64,000 bases of DNA from Allolobophora icterica (taxonomy: Eukaryota; Annelida; Clitellata; Crassiclitellata; Lumbricidae). The stretch lies in the NCBI GenBank assembly GCA_963556255.1, contig OY744608.1, positions 31,781,654-31,845,653 on the forward strand, read 5' to 3'. A program made the position numbers and the translations under genes. Position 1 is the stretch's first letter; each line of letters starts with the position of its first letter. The notes beneath the pieces were generated by a model. The model had not been told where the DNA came from. It did not search any database and worked only from the letters and a program-made list of their open reading frames with translations. Shown piece by piece: positions 24,480 through 35,723 of the stretch.

Positions 24480-25690
24480 CGCTGATATGTCGACCGTCTT
24501 AGATTACGAAGCGCATCTCCCTGTGTACGGTGGGGTCTCGGGCATTTAGACCCAAAGGGAAGTCTCTGTGTAGTCTAGAATTGACACCTGAACTAACGAT
24601 GGTTGTTCACCCATGTAGACCTGAAGCCTACTCTGCTATGGTCTACTATAGGCCTACCGGGTATACTCAGTCGAAACACTCGAACTAAAGGCCTATGTGA
24701 AGAGATAGATAGGCCGACTTTCTCTAGGGTTGCGTGGCTACTTTAGACGCTCGACTGCTTTACACGTAGTCAGTGCACGCATGCGTACATAATTATCTTA
24801 AGTAGGCCTAGTTAGACCATAAAGCGCTTTACTGCAGGCCTACTGTCATAGCGATGTAGACGATGTGTATGCGTAGAGCTGAACAAACAATAGTATGAAA
24901 TAATAATAAGAGCTTTGTTTAGGCTTACCTCCAATAAATACATATTTGAAAGGTCGACGATTTATTTGCGTTCGATTAAACGAATCAGCGCAGACGGCCT
25001 GTTTGATCCTGAGATATCAGCGGGCACTTGTCTCTACGATCATATACCCACTGATCGAGTTTCGCTCGCTTCGACAACGAAAAGTAACGCGCCAGCCTCA
25101 GAAGGCCTAGGTTCGGAAGCTGAACAGGGTCAACAGGTGGTGGAGTCCATTGTATAGCCTATGCGTACCTACACAGCGCTGTAGCGGGGGAGGCTGGAGT
25201 AGGACAGCTGACCAGGGTGCTGCCTCACTGCAAAAGGGGGAGCGTAATGAACACGCTTGTAAAATTAATATCATGATCACCGCGCAACAGTGTCAGTGAC
25301 ATACGCCAGAAAATTAATCTTTTATAGAAAGCGTACTTCAATGATATTCATTATTTTTTTTTAACTTTCTATTTAGATTTGTCAATTAAAATTTGTATTT
25401 GCTATTTCTATAGTCCTACTAAATGGTAAATGTAGATGCTCTATAATATTCACGCTACCGATCAGTGTTAAATGGGAGGGGTCATCTTGTTCCTTTGCTC
25501 CCAACTCCGTCGTTACGCCACTGTATGACACGCTTTACCATGGCAACCATCGTACATAGCCTCGACCCTGTTAATTTTCAATCAATTATAGAAGTATACA
25601 CAATTGATGCTCTAACTCCAACCATAGCCTATTGCTCTACAATGCCTTCTGGGGTCCATCCATGAATGAATCAAGTTATTATGAGGCTCT
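24480..25690. other. Non-coding stretch rich in TAGGCCTA
   Basis: No ORF with coding character was seen. Many copies of the core AGGCCTA occur (for example near 24647, 24690, 24806 and 24836). A GGAG|GTAAGC donor-like site is present on the minus strand near 24920. Confidence 0.35.
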
Positions 25691-25693
25691 CTT

Positions 25694-25852
<159 letters not shown>

Positions 25853-26334
25853 CGGGCCTGACTCAGCAATTCCTGGGATCCTGCGAGCGTAGTTAGCTAA
25901 CGCCACTTTTTGGAGCCAGGCGCACAGAAGGTTTCATTCAACAACCGGTGCATGGTATACGGTGTTTGAAGACCACAGACGTCGTTTACGTGATATTTGA
26001 TGCGTTAATGCAGTAATGAAACGTTTCCAGGTTCGGGATATGTCAGCATGTCGGAGATTGTTCCCAGTTCCACATTCATTTTTGCAAAGATTAGACGGAA
26101 CCCATTTGGATTTAGAAATCGTATTCTATAGCTTGGCGTCACCTATCGGCGCAGCTGCCAATGCATGCATAGACCAGGCCGTCTAAGAAGCACGAATATC
26201 ACACATACGTGGTAGTTATATCTATGCGGCGCCTGCAGAGTTATGTTGCGCTTACCTAGTCGTCAGAGTTCGTATTTATGGCTCAGTTCTGTCGATAGTA
26301 GGCAGCATTATATTTTTTTTTATTTTTTCTCTCG

Positions 26335-26560
26335 GATATTTCTATAGCGCCTCCTCAAGTCAAGTAGGCCTACTACTCAGAGGCGCTCCCGACTACAGCA
26401 TTGATACTGTGTCGGAGTTTTCACGCCGAAGCGCCACGAGCAATTGCGAGTGAATGACTTGCCCAAGGTCCGTACGCAGCGCGGCTAGAGTGGGATTCGA
26501 ACCTGCAACCCTCAGGTCACTAGGCGCCGAACTTACCACTGAGCCACCACGCCCCACCTT
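26335..26560 (-). repeat. tRNA-derived SINE
   Basis: On the minus strand: GTGGTGGCTCAGTGGTAAG (A box) and GGTTGCAGGTTCGAATCCC (perfect B box), then GACCTTGGGCAAGTCATTC and a tail ending GGAGGCGCTATAGAAATAT. This is the best-preserved copy of the family also seen at 0.55 kb and as tail fragments near 23.7 kb. Confidence 0.75.
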
Positions 26561-26575
26561 ATATATACATATAAG

Positions 26576-26797
26576 CAGGGCCGCCGACAGGAATTCAGGG
26601 CCCCTAGGCAGAGCAGTCACGGGCCCCTAGGAAGAGCAGTCGCGGGCCCTTTGGCAGAACAATCACGGGCCCCTAGGCAGAGTAGTTACGGGCCTTTAAA
26701 CTATCTTTAGGCGTTATATAAATATAATATCGTACGCTCGTACGAAAAAACTAGTAAAATTACAAATTGAAATAATAAAAGTGCGTGTACGACAGCA

Positions 26798-26851
<54 letters not shown>

Positions 26852-27048
26852 ATTTTATTCAGATGCTTTATGTTTAAACTGATTGTAGTTAAGCGTAAGA
26901 TAATATATTTAAAAAGGCATAAATCATAAACTTTGTATATCTGATTATAATATTTTGCATAAGTTGATTGCGGGCCCGGCCCGGGCCCCTAAAAAGTCGC
27001 CGGGCCCCTGGGCATTTGCCCCCCTGCCCCTCCCTCTCGGCGGGCCTG
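26576..27048 (+). mobile_element. Non-autonomous hAT-type element (family A)
   Basis: The 473-bp element starts CAGGGCCGCCGACAGG and ends CCTCTCGGCGGGCCTG; the ends are imperfect inverted repeats. It is flanked by the exact 8-bp duplication CATATAAG (26568-26575 and 27049-27056). Repeated GGGCCCCTAGGCAGAGCAGT-like units lie near the left end, and a (TA)n run is at about 26802-26846. No transposase. A second copy is at 52069-53275, inverted. Confidence 0.88.
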
Positions 27049-27084
27049 CATATAAGGTGTTGGTTATATAACCTGGGAAACAGT

Positions 27085-27480
27085 GGCCGTAATCGTAATC
27101 GTAATCGTAAACTCATAATTTCAAAGCCCTGCTGCAAAGCTAACCGCAAGGCACCAGCTTATTCACGAGCCATGCATCGTATCCGAGGGGTTGTCCAGAG
27201 ATCGATGTCCGTTGGAGCACTGAGTCCGGTTGCCAGAGAGACCAGAGAGAGGCAGAGCAGCTGTTACGGCGGGTTTAGTTGAGGACGAGAAAGCTTGGAA
27301 GGCAAAGGATAGGTGGTACTTCAATTTGGAGTGGAAAGTTGGTGGGGTGATGAGTAGAGGAGCCTGCAGAGGCAGATGACGGTGAGTGAGTGGCGGTATT
27401 GGTGGATGAACTGAGAATGTGGACAAGACAAACTGTCAACTGAAGTGTATAATTGGGCATCATCAGCACAGTGCATGATT
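27085..27480 (-). repeat. CR1-like LINE fragment and associated dispersed repeat
   Basis: On the minus strand near 27470-27420 a frame resembles the RT catalytic region of CR1/Jockey-type LINEs (HCADDAQLYTSV). It is followed by sequence shared with 48545-49040 (CGTAATCGT run, TTATTCACGAGC, GAGGAGCCTG). The frame is broken, so this is a remnant. Confidence 0.5.
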
Positions 27481-28160
27481 ATCGAGCAATGTTCCTAATG
27501 ATGTGGCGTATAACGTAAAAAACTTTACAGAATATATGTCCGATTCGTGGACGGTTTTTGCCGGTCGGTCTCGCACGAATGACTTGTGATATATTATGTT
27601 ACAGGTTGTCTGTATAGGTATAATATAAATCATGCTGCCAACCGTGTTAAGTGGAAACTTTATTTCTCTAAGCAGAATATACAATCACGCGTTTTATTAT
27701 AGACACAGGCCAAAATACATGGCTATAGAGATAGGCCAACAAGATGTTAATATTAATTAGTAACTTCTCTCTCCCCTATGCCTCATCACCAAACCGTCAT
27801 CAGTTGTCTGATCCAGAAGATCAGTCCACTAGGGCAGAGAGGCGGTTAGCCAAGGTGGATATGCAATCTGAAAAGCTAAGCTTATAGCCTAACTGGAGAA
27901 AAGACATATGCGGCTGAGCAGAGCGAAAAAATGCAGGGAAAGAATTCAAAATCTAGGAAACTAGACCAGAAGCAGCTTTTATTTTAGGTATGACCAGAGA
28001 AAGGAATAAGAACTGATTTTAAAAACTGTGGCTGGTCTGCATTCTGGGGAACAAGGACTGATTTTAAGAATTGTGGTTGGCCATTTGTTTAATGCTTTAT
28101 AAACTATGAGCCCAAATGAAAGAAGTGTTTTCAGGGAGCCAATGCAAAGATTTATGAACA
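27481..28160. other. Non-coding stretch
   Basis: No repeat boundary, RNA or coding frame recognised. A 20-base phrase on the theme GACTGATTTTAAAAACTGTGG/GACTGATTTTAAGAATTGTGG is repeated at 28011 and 28047. Confidence 0.35.
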
Positions 28161-28747
28161 TCTATATAAATAAAGCCAGCTTTCTGTGTGTCTGTGTGTC
28201 TGTCTGTCTGTCTGTCTGTTTGACCGGGCTTAACTTCTACAATTTTGCACCTTTTCACTCGAAACCTTCACTAATGTGTCGGCCTCGGCTTCGGACACCC
28301 AGTGGAGGGGTTCGCGTCCTCCGTTTTCAACCCTACCATGGTGAAAATGCCCCAAAACGCTACCCACCCGACCGTCCATAACGCGCAAGCTCGCCTATTC
28401 CACTGCCAAGCGGTTCTATTTATGGCGCCGGTATTCCCCAACGTCATTAATAATCCGCTTAACGACACCGCGGTTCTATTTATGGTTCCGGTATTCCCCA
28501 ACGTCACTAATAATGCGCGTAAGTTGTTTACTTTCGCACAAAATATAATGACGATCGATTCGAAGTATATTCATCGTTTTACAGCAAAATTTTAACACAT
28601 GTATGTTCAAAGACAAAGATCTAAATTATTTACAGTATATCAAACAACCAGTCTGCTCTACTAAGGGCGAGGCCGACTACAGACCGGCAGTGAGGGCTAG
28701 ATTTCTGGCGTTTTCTTTAACACGCCAACGCCCGGTTCACCCTCTTC

Positions 28748-29510
28748 GACTGCGAAGCAGTCAGTCCACGGGAGACTGCGAAGCAGTCTCCCCCACAGGT
28801 CGCCAGACGCCACAAGGGCCTCCAAGACTGCAAAGCAGTCGCCGCCAGAGGGCGACTGCGAAGCAGTCACTTCACGGCAGAGGTCGCTAGACGCCAGAAG
28901 GCGTATACAAGACTGCGAAGCAGTCTCCCCCACAGGTCGCCACACGCCACAAGGGCCTCCAAGACTGCGAAGCAGTCGCCGCCAGAGGGCGACTGCGAAG
29001 CAGTCACTCCACGGCAGAGGTCGCTAGACGCCAGAAGGCGTTTACATGACTGCGAAGCAGTCTCCGCCAGAGGTCGCCAGACGCCACAAGGGCCTCCAAG
29101 ACTGTGAAGCAGTCGCCGCCAGAGGGCGACTGCGAAGCAGTCACTTCACGGCAGAGGTCGCTAGACGCCAGAAGGCGTATACAAGACTGCGAAGCAGTCT
29201 CCCCCACAGGTCGCCACACGCCACAAGGGCCTCCAAGACTGCGAAGCAGTCGCCGCCAGAGGGCGACTGCGAAGCAGTCACTCCACGGCAGAGGTCGCTA
29301 GACGCCAGAAGGCGTTTACATGACTGCGAAGCAGTCTCCGCCAGAGGTCGCCAGACGCCACAAGGGCCTCCAAGACTGTGAAGCAGTCGCCGCCAGAGGT
29401 CGACTGCGAAGCAGTCACTCCACGGCAGAGGTCGCTAGACGCCAGAAGGCGTCTACAAGACTGCGAAGCAGTCTCCGCCAGACGTCGCCAAACGCCACAA
29501 GGGCATCCAA
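28748..29510 (+). repeat. 137-bp tandem array with three palindromes per unit
   Basis: The 15-mer GACTGCGAAGCAGTC (6-bp stem, 3-base loop) and variants start at 28774, 28911, 29048, 29185, 29322 and 29459: exactly 137 bp apart. In each unit two more copies lie at +52 and +80. Alternate units share diagnostic variants (CCCCCACAGGTCGCCACACG versus CCGCCAGAGGTCGCCAGACG), giving a 274-bp higher-order unit. A lone copy sits at 28748. Confidence 0.93.
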
Positions 29511-29735
29511 GTGGTGGTGGTGGTGGTGGTGGTGGTGGTGGTGGTGGTGGTGGTGGTGGTGGTGGTGGTGGTGGTGGTGGTGGTGGTGGTGGTGGTGGTG
29601 GTGGTGGTGGTGGTGGTGGTGGTGGTGGTGGTGGTGGTGGTGGTGGTGGTGGTGGTGGTGGTGGTGGTGGTGGTGGTGGTGGTGGTGGTGGTGGTGGTGG
29701 TGGTGGTGGTGGTGGTGGTGGTGGTGGTGGTGGTG
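29511..29735 (+). repeat. (GGT)75 microsatellite
   Basis: About 225 bases of pure GGT/GTG, ending six bases before the Helitron terminal region. The long Trp, Val, Gly and Pro ORFs through it are artefacts. Confidence 0.98.
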
Positions 29736-29951
29736 TGAAACTTATAAACCCGGGCAACGCCGGGTAATCCAGCTAGTAGGTTATAAGTTCATGTTTTGAC
29801 ATAATAGTTGTAGCTCTAGCCAAAGAGTTCTAAACTTCGTGAATTTCGTCATGTATAACTGTTCTACCAATAAGAAGCGATGCTTCAAATGTATTGTATT
29901 AGAGAATTTTTATAGCGCCACTCAAAATCAGAGGCAAAATCATTTGTTAGA

Positions 29952-29992
29952 AATATCATTGAAGGTACGAGCCTCGTACCTTCAATGATATT
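29952..29992. repeat. Perfect 20-bp inverted repeat with 1-base spacer
   Basis: AATATCATTGAAGGTACGAG at 29952-29971 is followed after one C by its exact reverse complement at 29973-29992. It is a near-perfect cruciform or hairpin of 41 bases with no mismatches. Confidence 0.97.
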
Positions 29993-30349
29993 AGGCCTAC
30001 TACGAGGGCATAACGCCTGTAATTCTGTGTATGTCACGAACAGGCTATAGGCCTACATAAGCTTTATAGGCTGCGTGTCGACTTACAAATACCATTTAGA
30101 CCTATAGGCCTACTGTAGTATACATAGTTGGTGAGAGGCATAGTGGAATTAAAATAACGCTCAAGTTACAAGCAGCATAAGAAATTCAACAAACGAGTCA
30201 GCACAGTTTCAAATATTTAAACGATTAAAATTACTCTCAAACAACAGCTGCGGAATGCTTATTAGCTGAAATTCAGTCTTCAATGGGTTTAGGAGGAGTT
30301 TATTGGTTGCCATCGAAGACTGTGCACCTCCTCAAAGACAGGCGACAAC

Positions 30350-30480
30350 AGCTGACAAGACAAACTGTCAACTGAAATGTTAATTTTGGCATCATCGACG
30401 TAGTGCATGATCAATCATCGAGCAATGTTCCTAAAGGTGTGATGTATAATGTAAACTGATGAAGAGAACCGAGCAGCGAA
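30350..30480 (-). repeat. CR1-like LINE fragment
   Basis: Shares GACAAGACAAACTGTCAACT and GAGCAATGTTCCTAA with 27420-27500. On the minus strand HYVDDAK-type residues mark the RT catalytic region. Broken. Confidence 0.45.
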
Positions 30481-30761
30481 CTTCTTTGAAACACCACATA
30501 ATAATTATTATGTCAACAAGGCACTAGGTAAGTAATCACCATTTAGATATATTGATTGAGAGCGTGGACTTAGATAAGTAGCAATTAGCAAACCAGTCCA
30601 GTGCAGGACCAGAAATCGCAAACCATCGTTGGAGTGGATGCGTGAAAGAAGAGAATGGTCTAAGGTAAGAAGAAAATCTTCTTTTCTTCTTCTTCGAGTT
30701 CTCTGTCCTCGGGTTGGATCAAACGTCCAATGACGCCACTTCTCCATATGTATATATATAA

Positions 30762-30762
<1 letters not shown>

Positions 30763-30844
<82 letters not shown>
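30763..30844 (+). repeat. (GT)n microsatellite
   Basis: About 41 GT units, preceded by a short TATATATA run. Confidence 0.98.
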
Positions 30845-30847
<3 letters not shown>

Positions 30848-31430
30848 TCTGTTCTCGAAGGCGCCGAGTTGAAGCATCCTTAGGCTGAAGACAATAGCCA
30901 CTCCGCTATACTTGATCCTCATACTATCTCTCTCTCTCTCGTCTGCCGTCACTAATCACGTTCTCCAACCAATCCGTATACTACGCAGCACCTCGACTAG
31001 AACGTTCTCCCTCTCGAATTCCGCTAATTCGCAGTTCCTCCACCAAAACACCGCTCATCCACTACCATCTGCCTCCGGGTCCTTTATATGTGTATCACCC
31101 CTTAGGCTTTCCCCTCAAGTTAAAGTCTAAAAGCCTCTTCAAGAATTTGTACCCTGATCAATCTAACTTACGTCTTTCAGTCGTTCTCGTGCTAAGCGAA
31201 ACCCGCCTTAGCAGCTCATCTGCCTCCTTCTGTCCCTGATCTTCTGGCAACGGGACTTAGATTCTATCTTCATTTGACATACCTGGACAACCCGGCTCTC
31301 TGATACGACGCAGCGCTCGCAAAGAAGTTGGTGCCCTGCGCGTATCTTTTTAGGGGCGCTTTAGAAAGTTGGAGTTTGCGATTACGATCAATATAGGTTA
31401 TACAGTAAAGAGTGATTTCTTGTTCCTCTG

Positions 31431-31527
<97 letters not shown>

Positions 31528-32470
31528 TCTCCATCTCTCCCTCTCCCCCTCTCTTTTTGTCAGTCTGCCTGTCTCTACTGCATGCTTCCTTGTAGGCCTA
31601 TTATCACAAGATATATTACATGTCTCTATAATCTATTTATGTACGTATGAATGTTCATCTTATACTGTAGACCAGTGAGTGGTGTGTTAACGTATACAAT
31701 TATGTAGACGCAAATCTCCGTAATATCTCAGCGCCACAAAAATCGACGCAAGGAAGACCAGCTCAATCACCAGCGCTATATCAAACCAAGCCACAAGAGC
31801 CAGAGTTTTTAACCCAATTCGGAGCTAGGTCAGAATCCGGGGGGGCCAATCAAGCCTGGAAGACAGCATGGCGCTACGGTGGAAATCGTTGGCGACGTTG
31901 GTCATAGGATGCTGCAAGAGCGGACCCTGGATTAATAGGTAGTAAAGTTCTGTGATGCAAGTATCCCAATGTCTTCATGTACACTGAAAAGAACCTTGAA
32001 TTGCCTAACAGAAGCTATATGCAGTTTATCTTTCTCTATGTTTTGGCTTCGATGGCCATTTTTCCTTTTCTTCTGTTCCTAAAATTATTGTAGTAATAGC
32101 CAGTCGACCAGATATGTAGCCTAAACATGTAGTTATTTGTTTTTATTGTTCTCGTTCTTCACTCATCGCTCTCTTCTCCTGCATTTACTTGCTTTTAATC
32201 GCCAATTAACCTTATTTCTTAGCTCTGGCTTTGCTCTGTCTTCCTCGATGGTTGCTGTTCGTTTGTTATCGTCTAGACTCATTTATTTAGCGCCTATAAA
32301 TGGCCGGTCCACGATTTCACCATAAGCATAAAGACGGGTCAAGAGGGAACGACCCTGGTCGAGATTAAAACTTGGAAGGCCGAAACCTCCTAAAGCTTAG
32401 AATTTGTTTAATTAACAGAATACATAATTTTGGGCTATTTTTCTTGCATTATAATTATCTTTCAGGTATT
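30845..32470. other. Non-coding stretch with a (CT)n run
   Basis: A pure CT run spans about 31434-31523. The C-rich part (30930-31330) has only short frames without coding support. Nothing else recognised. Confidence 0.4.
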
Positions 32471-32476
32471 ACATTG

Positions 32477-32965
32477 TACGAGGGTTGATCAATAAGTAGT
32501 GAGAAAAACATTAAACCAAACGACTTAAATCAAAATCACTTTACAGTTCTTCAACATAGTCTCCATCAAGTGCAACACGTAGGGCCTACATTTTCTCCAG
32601 CGTTAATTGTTCAAATGCACTGAGTTAATAATTTACACCGTCCACGAAGAACTTTCCATAACGCAGGTCTAGAGGACATAATTAAGGCGGGTCACTCAGC
32701 AGTTGGAAGCCGCATTCGTAGATAGCGGCCTTGGCAACAGTGGATGTGTGGGCTGGTGCGTTGTCGTGATGAAGCAGCACTGCTTTACGCAACTTTCCCC
32801 GGTGTTTTTTCTTTGATAGCTGCACACAATTTCGGGATTAATTCAGAATAGTAAACATATGTGACTGTCTCTTCTTGCTCCAAGTAGTCAATCATCAGAA
32901 CACCCTGACTGTCCCAAAGGACCAATGTCATAATCGTGCCACCTGAGCCAATCTTGCGGTGTCAG
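32477..32965 (-). pseudogene. mariner-type transposase remnant
   Basis: On the minus strand a broken frame reads GTIMTLVLWDSQGVLMIDYL, then after a slip KAVLLHHDNAPAHTS, the second and third catalytic blocks of mariner transposases (D in WDSQG, D in HHDNAPAHT). A terminal-repeat-like TACGAGGGTTGATCAATAAG lies at 32477. A one-base frameshift separates the blocks. The N-terminal half is missing, replaced at about 32965 by LINE sequence. Confidence 0.75.
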
Positions 32966-33234
32966 TCGATCCTTTCATATGCAAATGTTTAAGCAAAATT
33001 TTTTCGTTTATACCCATTGTTTGCATTTTCATATCTTCTTCTCTTCCGTGTGTGTGCCGACGATGAGGTTTGTACTTCTGTCTCTGATAGTATCCAGGGC
33101 CGTTCTCATGTCCATGCATTCTTTTTTAAGATCTTGTCTCACGTTTTCCATCCATGTCTTTGTTTGCCTTCCCCGACTGCGTGTTCCCTCCACGTGGCAA
33201 TATAATGACTTTGGCGGATATCTATTGTCGTCCA

Positions 33235-33619
33235 CATGGGCGGCGATCTGGGGGGGGGCGGCGGGGACATGTCCCCCGACTCTTAAAGGTGGGGGGGACA
33301 CTCCATGCATTTGTCCCCCCCCCCACATTTTGAAGAAACACCAAAAAGGCGGAGAAATGTAATTGCGTGTGAGGGTTTTGGCAGCGTTTTTGACCAAACG
33401 AGGTAAAAATAACTTTTTCTAGCAGAAGTGTCCCCCCGAAAATTATGAGAAAGAAGAAGGAATTCGTCGAAAAAAGTGAAAATTTTTTATACGAAGAAAT
33501 CATAAGAAAAAGGGTTATTGGGACTAAAAATGGTCATCAACTTTTTTCCAAAACTGGTCGTCGACGAGATCGTGGCCGACTTTGTCCCCCCCACCTCTCA
33601 GACAAGATCACCGCCACTG
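33235..33619 (+). mobile_element. Non-autonomous hAT-type MITE (family B)
   Basis: Begins CATGGGCGGCGATC and ends GATCACCGCCACTG, flanked by the exact 8-bp duplication GTCGTCCA (33227-33234 and 33620-33627). Contains poly-G/poly-C blocks and TTAAAGGTGGGG. Second copy at 38319-38721. It splits the LINE remnant. Confidence 0.9.
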
Positions 33620-33864
33620 GTCGTCCATTCTTGTTACACGACCAAACCATGTCAGTCTTCTTTTTCTAATCTTGTCTACCAGTGTTTCATTCCGTCTGTC
33701 CCAATTCCTTCCGGTTTACCTCATTATGAATCCTACAGTATCTTTCTTTTCCGCCATAAGAATCCTCCTTTCGTCCTCCTTCCGTAAGCATCAACACTCA
33801 GATCCATACATCAGCACTGAAGTGACAAATGCCCACATGTGGAAGACGAGCAGCATGTAGCAAC

Positions 33865-34579
33865 TGTGACGGAAATAGATTTTTGGAGAACTTTAAGGCG
33901 ATTTGTTGGCCGGACTGGGCCTAGGCCGTTGTCGTATATACGCCGCCGGCGTGGCGAGCTTTTTGTGTTCGCCTTGGTATTGGACGTTGGATGGAACTTT
34001 AATCTTTCGCCGTGCAATTTCCGGCTAATTTTTTAGACTTGTTTGCCTATGTTTGGTGGTTTGATGTATAAAATAGTTCGCCTAAGATTTCGCCTGTTGG
34101 CTTACATTCTCTAAATTGGGCGCGTATATTGCAAAGGATTTACTAGGAGGCGAAAATTCGCCCGTTCGCTTGGCTTGGCCTATGTTCGTCGGTAGTAGGA
34201 AACGTCGCCTGTAAATGCTATATAAGGACCTTGTATGGAGCAAGCGGTTTGTTCGCTCTTTCGGTCGCTCGTGGATGTTCGTCTGGATCGTTATCGTAAC
34301 TCTTCGTGATTTTACAAGTTTTCAAGCGCTAGTTTGATATATTATTTGAGGTACAGTGTCGAATAAAGAAGAATTCGGTCGTTGCGAAATAAAGAGTTTT
34401 AATTTACGGCAAAAACAGTCTTTTCTTATTTTAAGTCTTCGGCCAAAAAGCCGAAGCCGAGCTCAACGGATATTAGCGACGGTCGTGAGGCATCCTGAAG
34501 TCGCGACACGAGCCGTCGGCTACCTTATCGGAAACACCTTACAGAAGTCCGGTCACCTGGGAGTAGTAGTTACGCGACA
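33865..34579 (+). mobile_element. Solo LTR
   Basis: 715 bp from TGTGACGG to CGCGACA, flanked by the 4-bp duplication CAAC (33861-33864 and 34580-34583). It has a TATA box TATATAAGG (34219) and AATAAA signals at 34362 and 34388, in order for an LTR on the plus strand. No internal region is present, so it probably arose by LTR-LTR recombination. The 4-bp duplication fits Ty3/gypsy-type integrases. Confidence 0.68.
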
Positions 34580-34890
34580 CAACAAAAATAAAAATAAGTT
34601 TTATTGTTGTTTTTGTTGCTATACTGCTCGTCTTCCACATCCTACTTAATCTGCCAAAGATCGCTGACGCCAGGCCAATCCTGCGTTTTATGTCCTTTTT
34701 ACATTGGCCATCTCCCTTTTATTAATCCTCCCAGGTACACAAACTGTCACTTGCTCCAACTCCTCTCCATTCAGTCTCACCTTCATCTCTTAATGTTGTT
34801 TTCCGATACCCATTTTCTTAGTTTTTTGCACATTATTTTATTCCGAGTCCAAACCATCAGCAAAACGCAGATTGTTAAGTATCTGTCCAT

Positions 34891-35287
34891 TTAGTATCTA
34901 CATTTTCATATAGCAGACGACAAACAACGCGTTGCCTAGCACCCAGTATGACGTCACAGATCAATGTATTCTTCATACGCTATTCGGCAGAAAAATCGTT
35001 AGGCCCTATATGAAAGAACACTTCCTTAGGCCTAACTGTCAACCCTCGTATTTGACAGGTCGAAACACGATGTGCTGCACATCCAAATGAAAGGTGACAA
35101 GATTTTGTTCCAAAACACCAAGGATGACACTATTTAGAAAGCCTAATGTGAGAAATTCTGTTAGAAGAATCGAAAGCCCCCAAAATTAAATAGAATTTAT
35201 TCTTGAAATTCAAAATAACTATAATTGTTTACTAATAATTATATAGGCGTGTCAAACAAGTTTGCGTACTACGTCTTGTAGGCCCTA
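34891..35287. other. Non-coding stretch
   Basis: AT-rich, with no ORF or repeat boundary recognised; it leads into the hAT MITE at 35288. Confidence 0.35.
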
Positions 35288-35649
35288 CAGGGCTGTAGTC
35301 GAGGGTATACGCGGGTATACAGCGTATACTTACCTCTAGAGAAATTTGAGAGCGTATACTCAGGGCTGTAGAGGAGGGTATACGCGGGTATACAGCGTAT
35401 ACTTACCTCTGGGAACGAAAATTTTTCAAAAAAGAGAGGTTTTCAAGGTTTTTAGGGCGAATGACTAAAAAAAAAAAGGTCATCAACTTTTTCAGAGACG
35501 AAATCGTAAAAAGTCAGAAAATTTGAAGGGAATTTCTGAAATTCTGAAATTTTTCTGAGACGAATTCCTAGAAACAGGTCTTCAAATTTTTTTACGCCGC
35601 TGGTCACCGGTAGCGTATACTCACCTCAAATTTTACCACTACAGCCCTG
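35288..35649 (+). mobile_element. Non-autonomous hAT-type MITE (family C)
   Basis: Starts CAGGGCTGTAG and ends CTACAGCCCTG (perfect 11-bp inverted ends, here with TTTTACCA before the end). Flanked by the exact 8-bp duplication AGGCCCTA (35280-35287 and 35650-35657). An internal restart of the left end at 35374 (CAGGGCTGTAG followed by the same GTATACGCGGGTATAC block) shows partial internal duplication. Another copy at 44020-44228. Confidence 0.92.
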
Positions 35650-35723
35650 AGGCCCTATACATGTAGGCATATGCTCTACTACCGGTACTAATGAGGGCGA
35701 TAGACATTGAAGATAATCAGATT

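Larger units (their letters stand above)
28161..29776 (+). mobile_element. Non-autonomous Helitron
   Basis: The element begins TCTATATAAATAAA and ends with a hairpin (ACCCGG, loop, CCGGGT; 29748-29765), seven bases and CTAG (29773-29776). It sits between A (28160) and T (29777): exactly the Helitron rules. No Rep/helicase is encoded. Inside are a short (TCTG)n run, a 60-bp duplication (CGGTTCTATTTATGG at 28411 and 28471), a 137-bp palindromic tandem array (28748-29510) and a long (GGT)n. Internal tandem arrays near the 3' end are common in non-autonomous Helitrons. Confidence 0.88.
33030..34890 (-). pseudogene. Non-LTR retrotransposon RT remnant, broken by two insertions
   Basis: Three minus-strand pieces of one LINE-type reverse transcriptase are visible. 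34625-34890 carries LRFADG and KVRLNGEELEQVTV. 33628-33838 carries TSVLMYGSECWCLRKEDERR and RKRRLTWFGRVTRMDD. 33030-33226 carries RGRQTKTWMENVRQDLKK. Stops and slips are frequent. A hAT-type MITE (33235-33619) and a solo LTR (33865-34579) lie between the pieces. Near the LTR the phrase GTGGAAGACGAGCAG appears in opposite orientations on its two sides (33839 and about 34617), so a small inversion also occurred. Confidence 0.7.

Noticed and set aside
24915..25157. 80-codon plus-strand ORF
   Set aside because: Opens at an alternative codon across a minus-strand donor-like site; no coding character.
28748..29510. CRISPR-like array
   Set aside because: The 137-bp units are tandem with no unique spacers, and the sequence is animal DNA.
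29278..29799. Long Gly, Val, Trp and Pro homopolymer-like ORFs
   Set aside because: They are the six-frame reading of (GGT)75 inside a Helitron.
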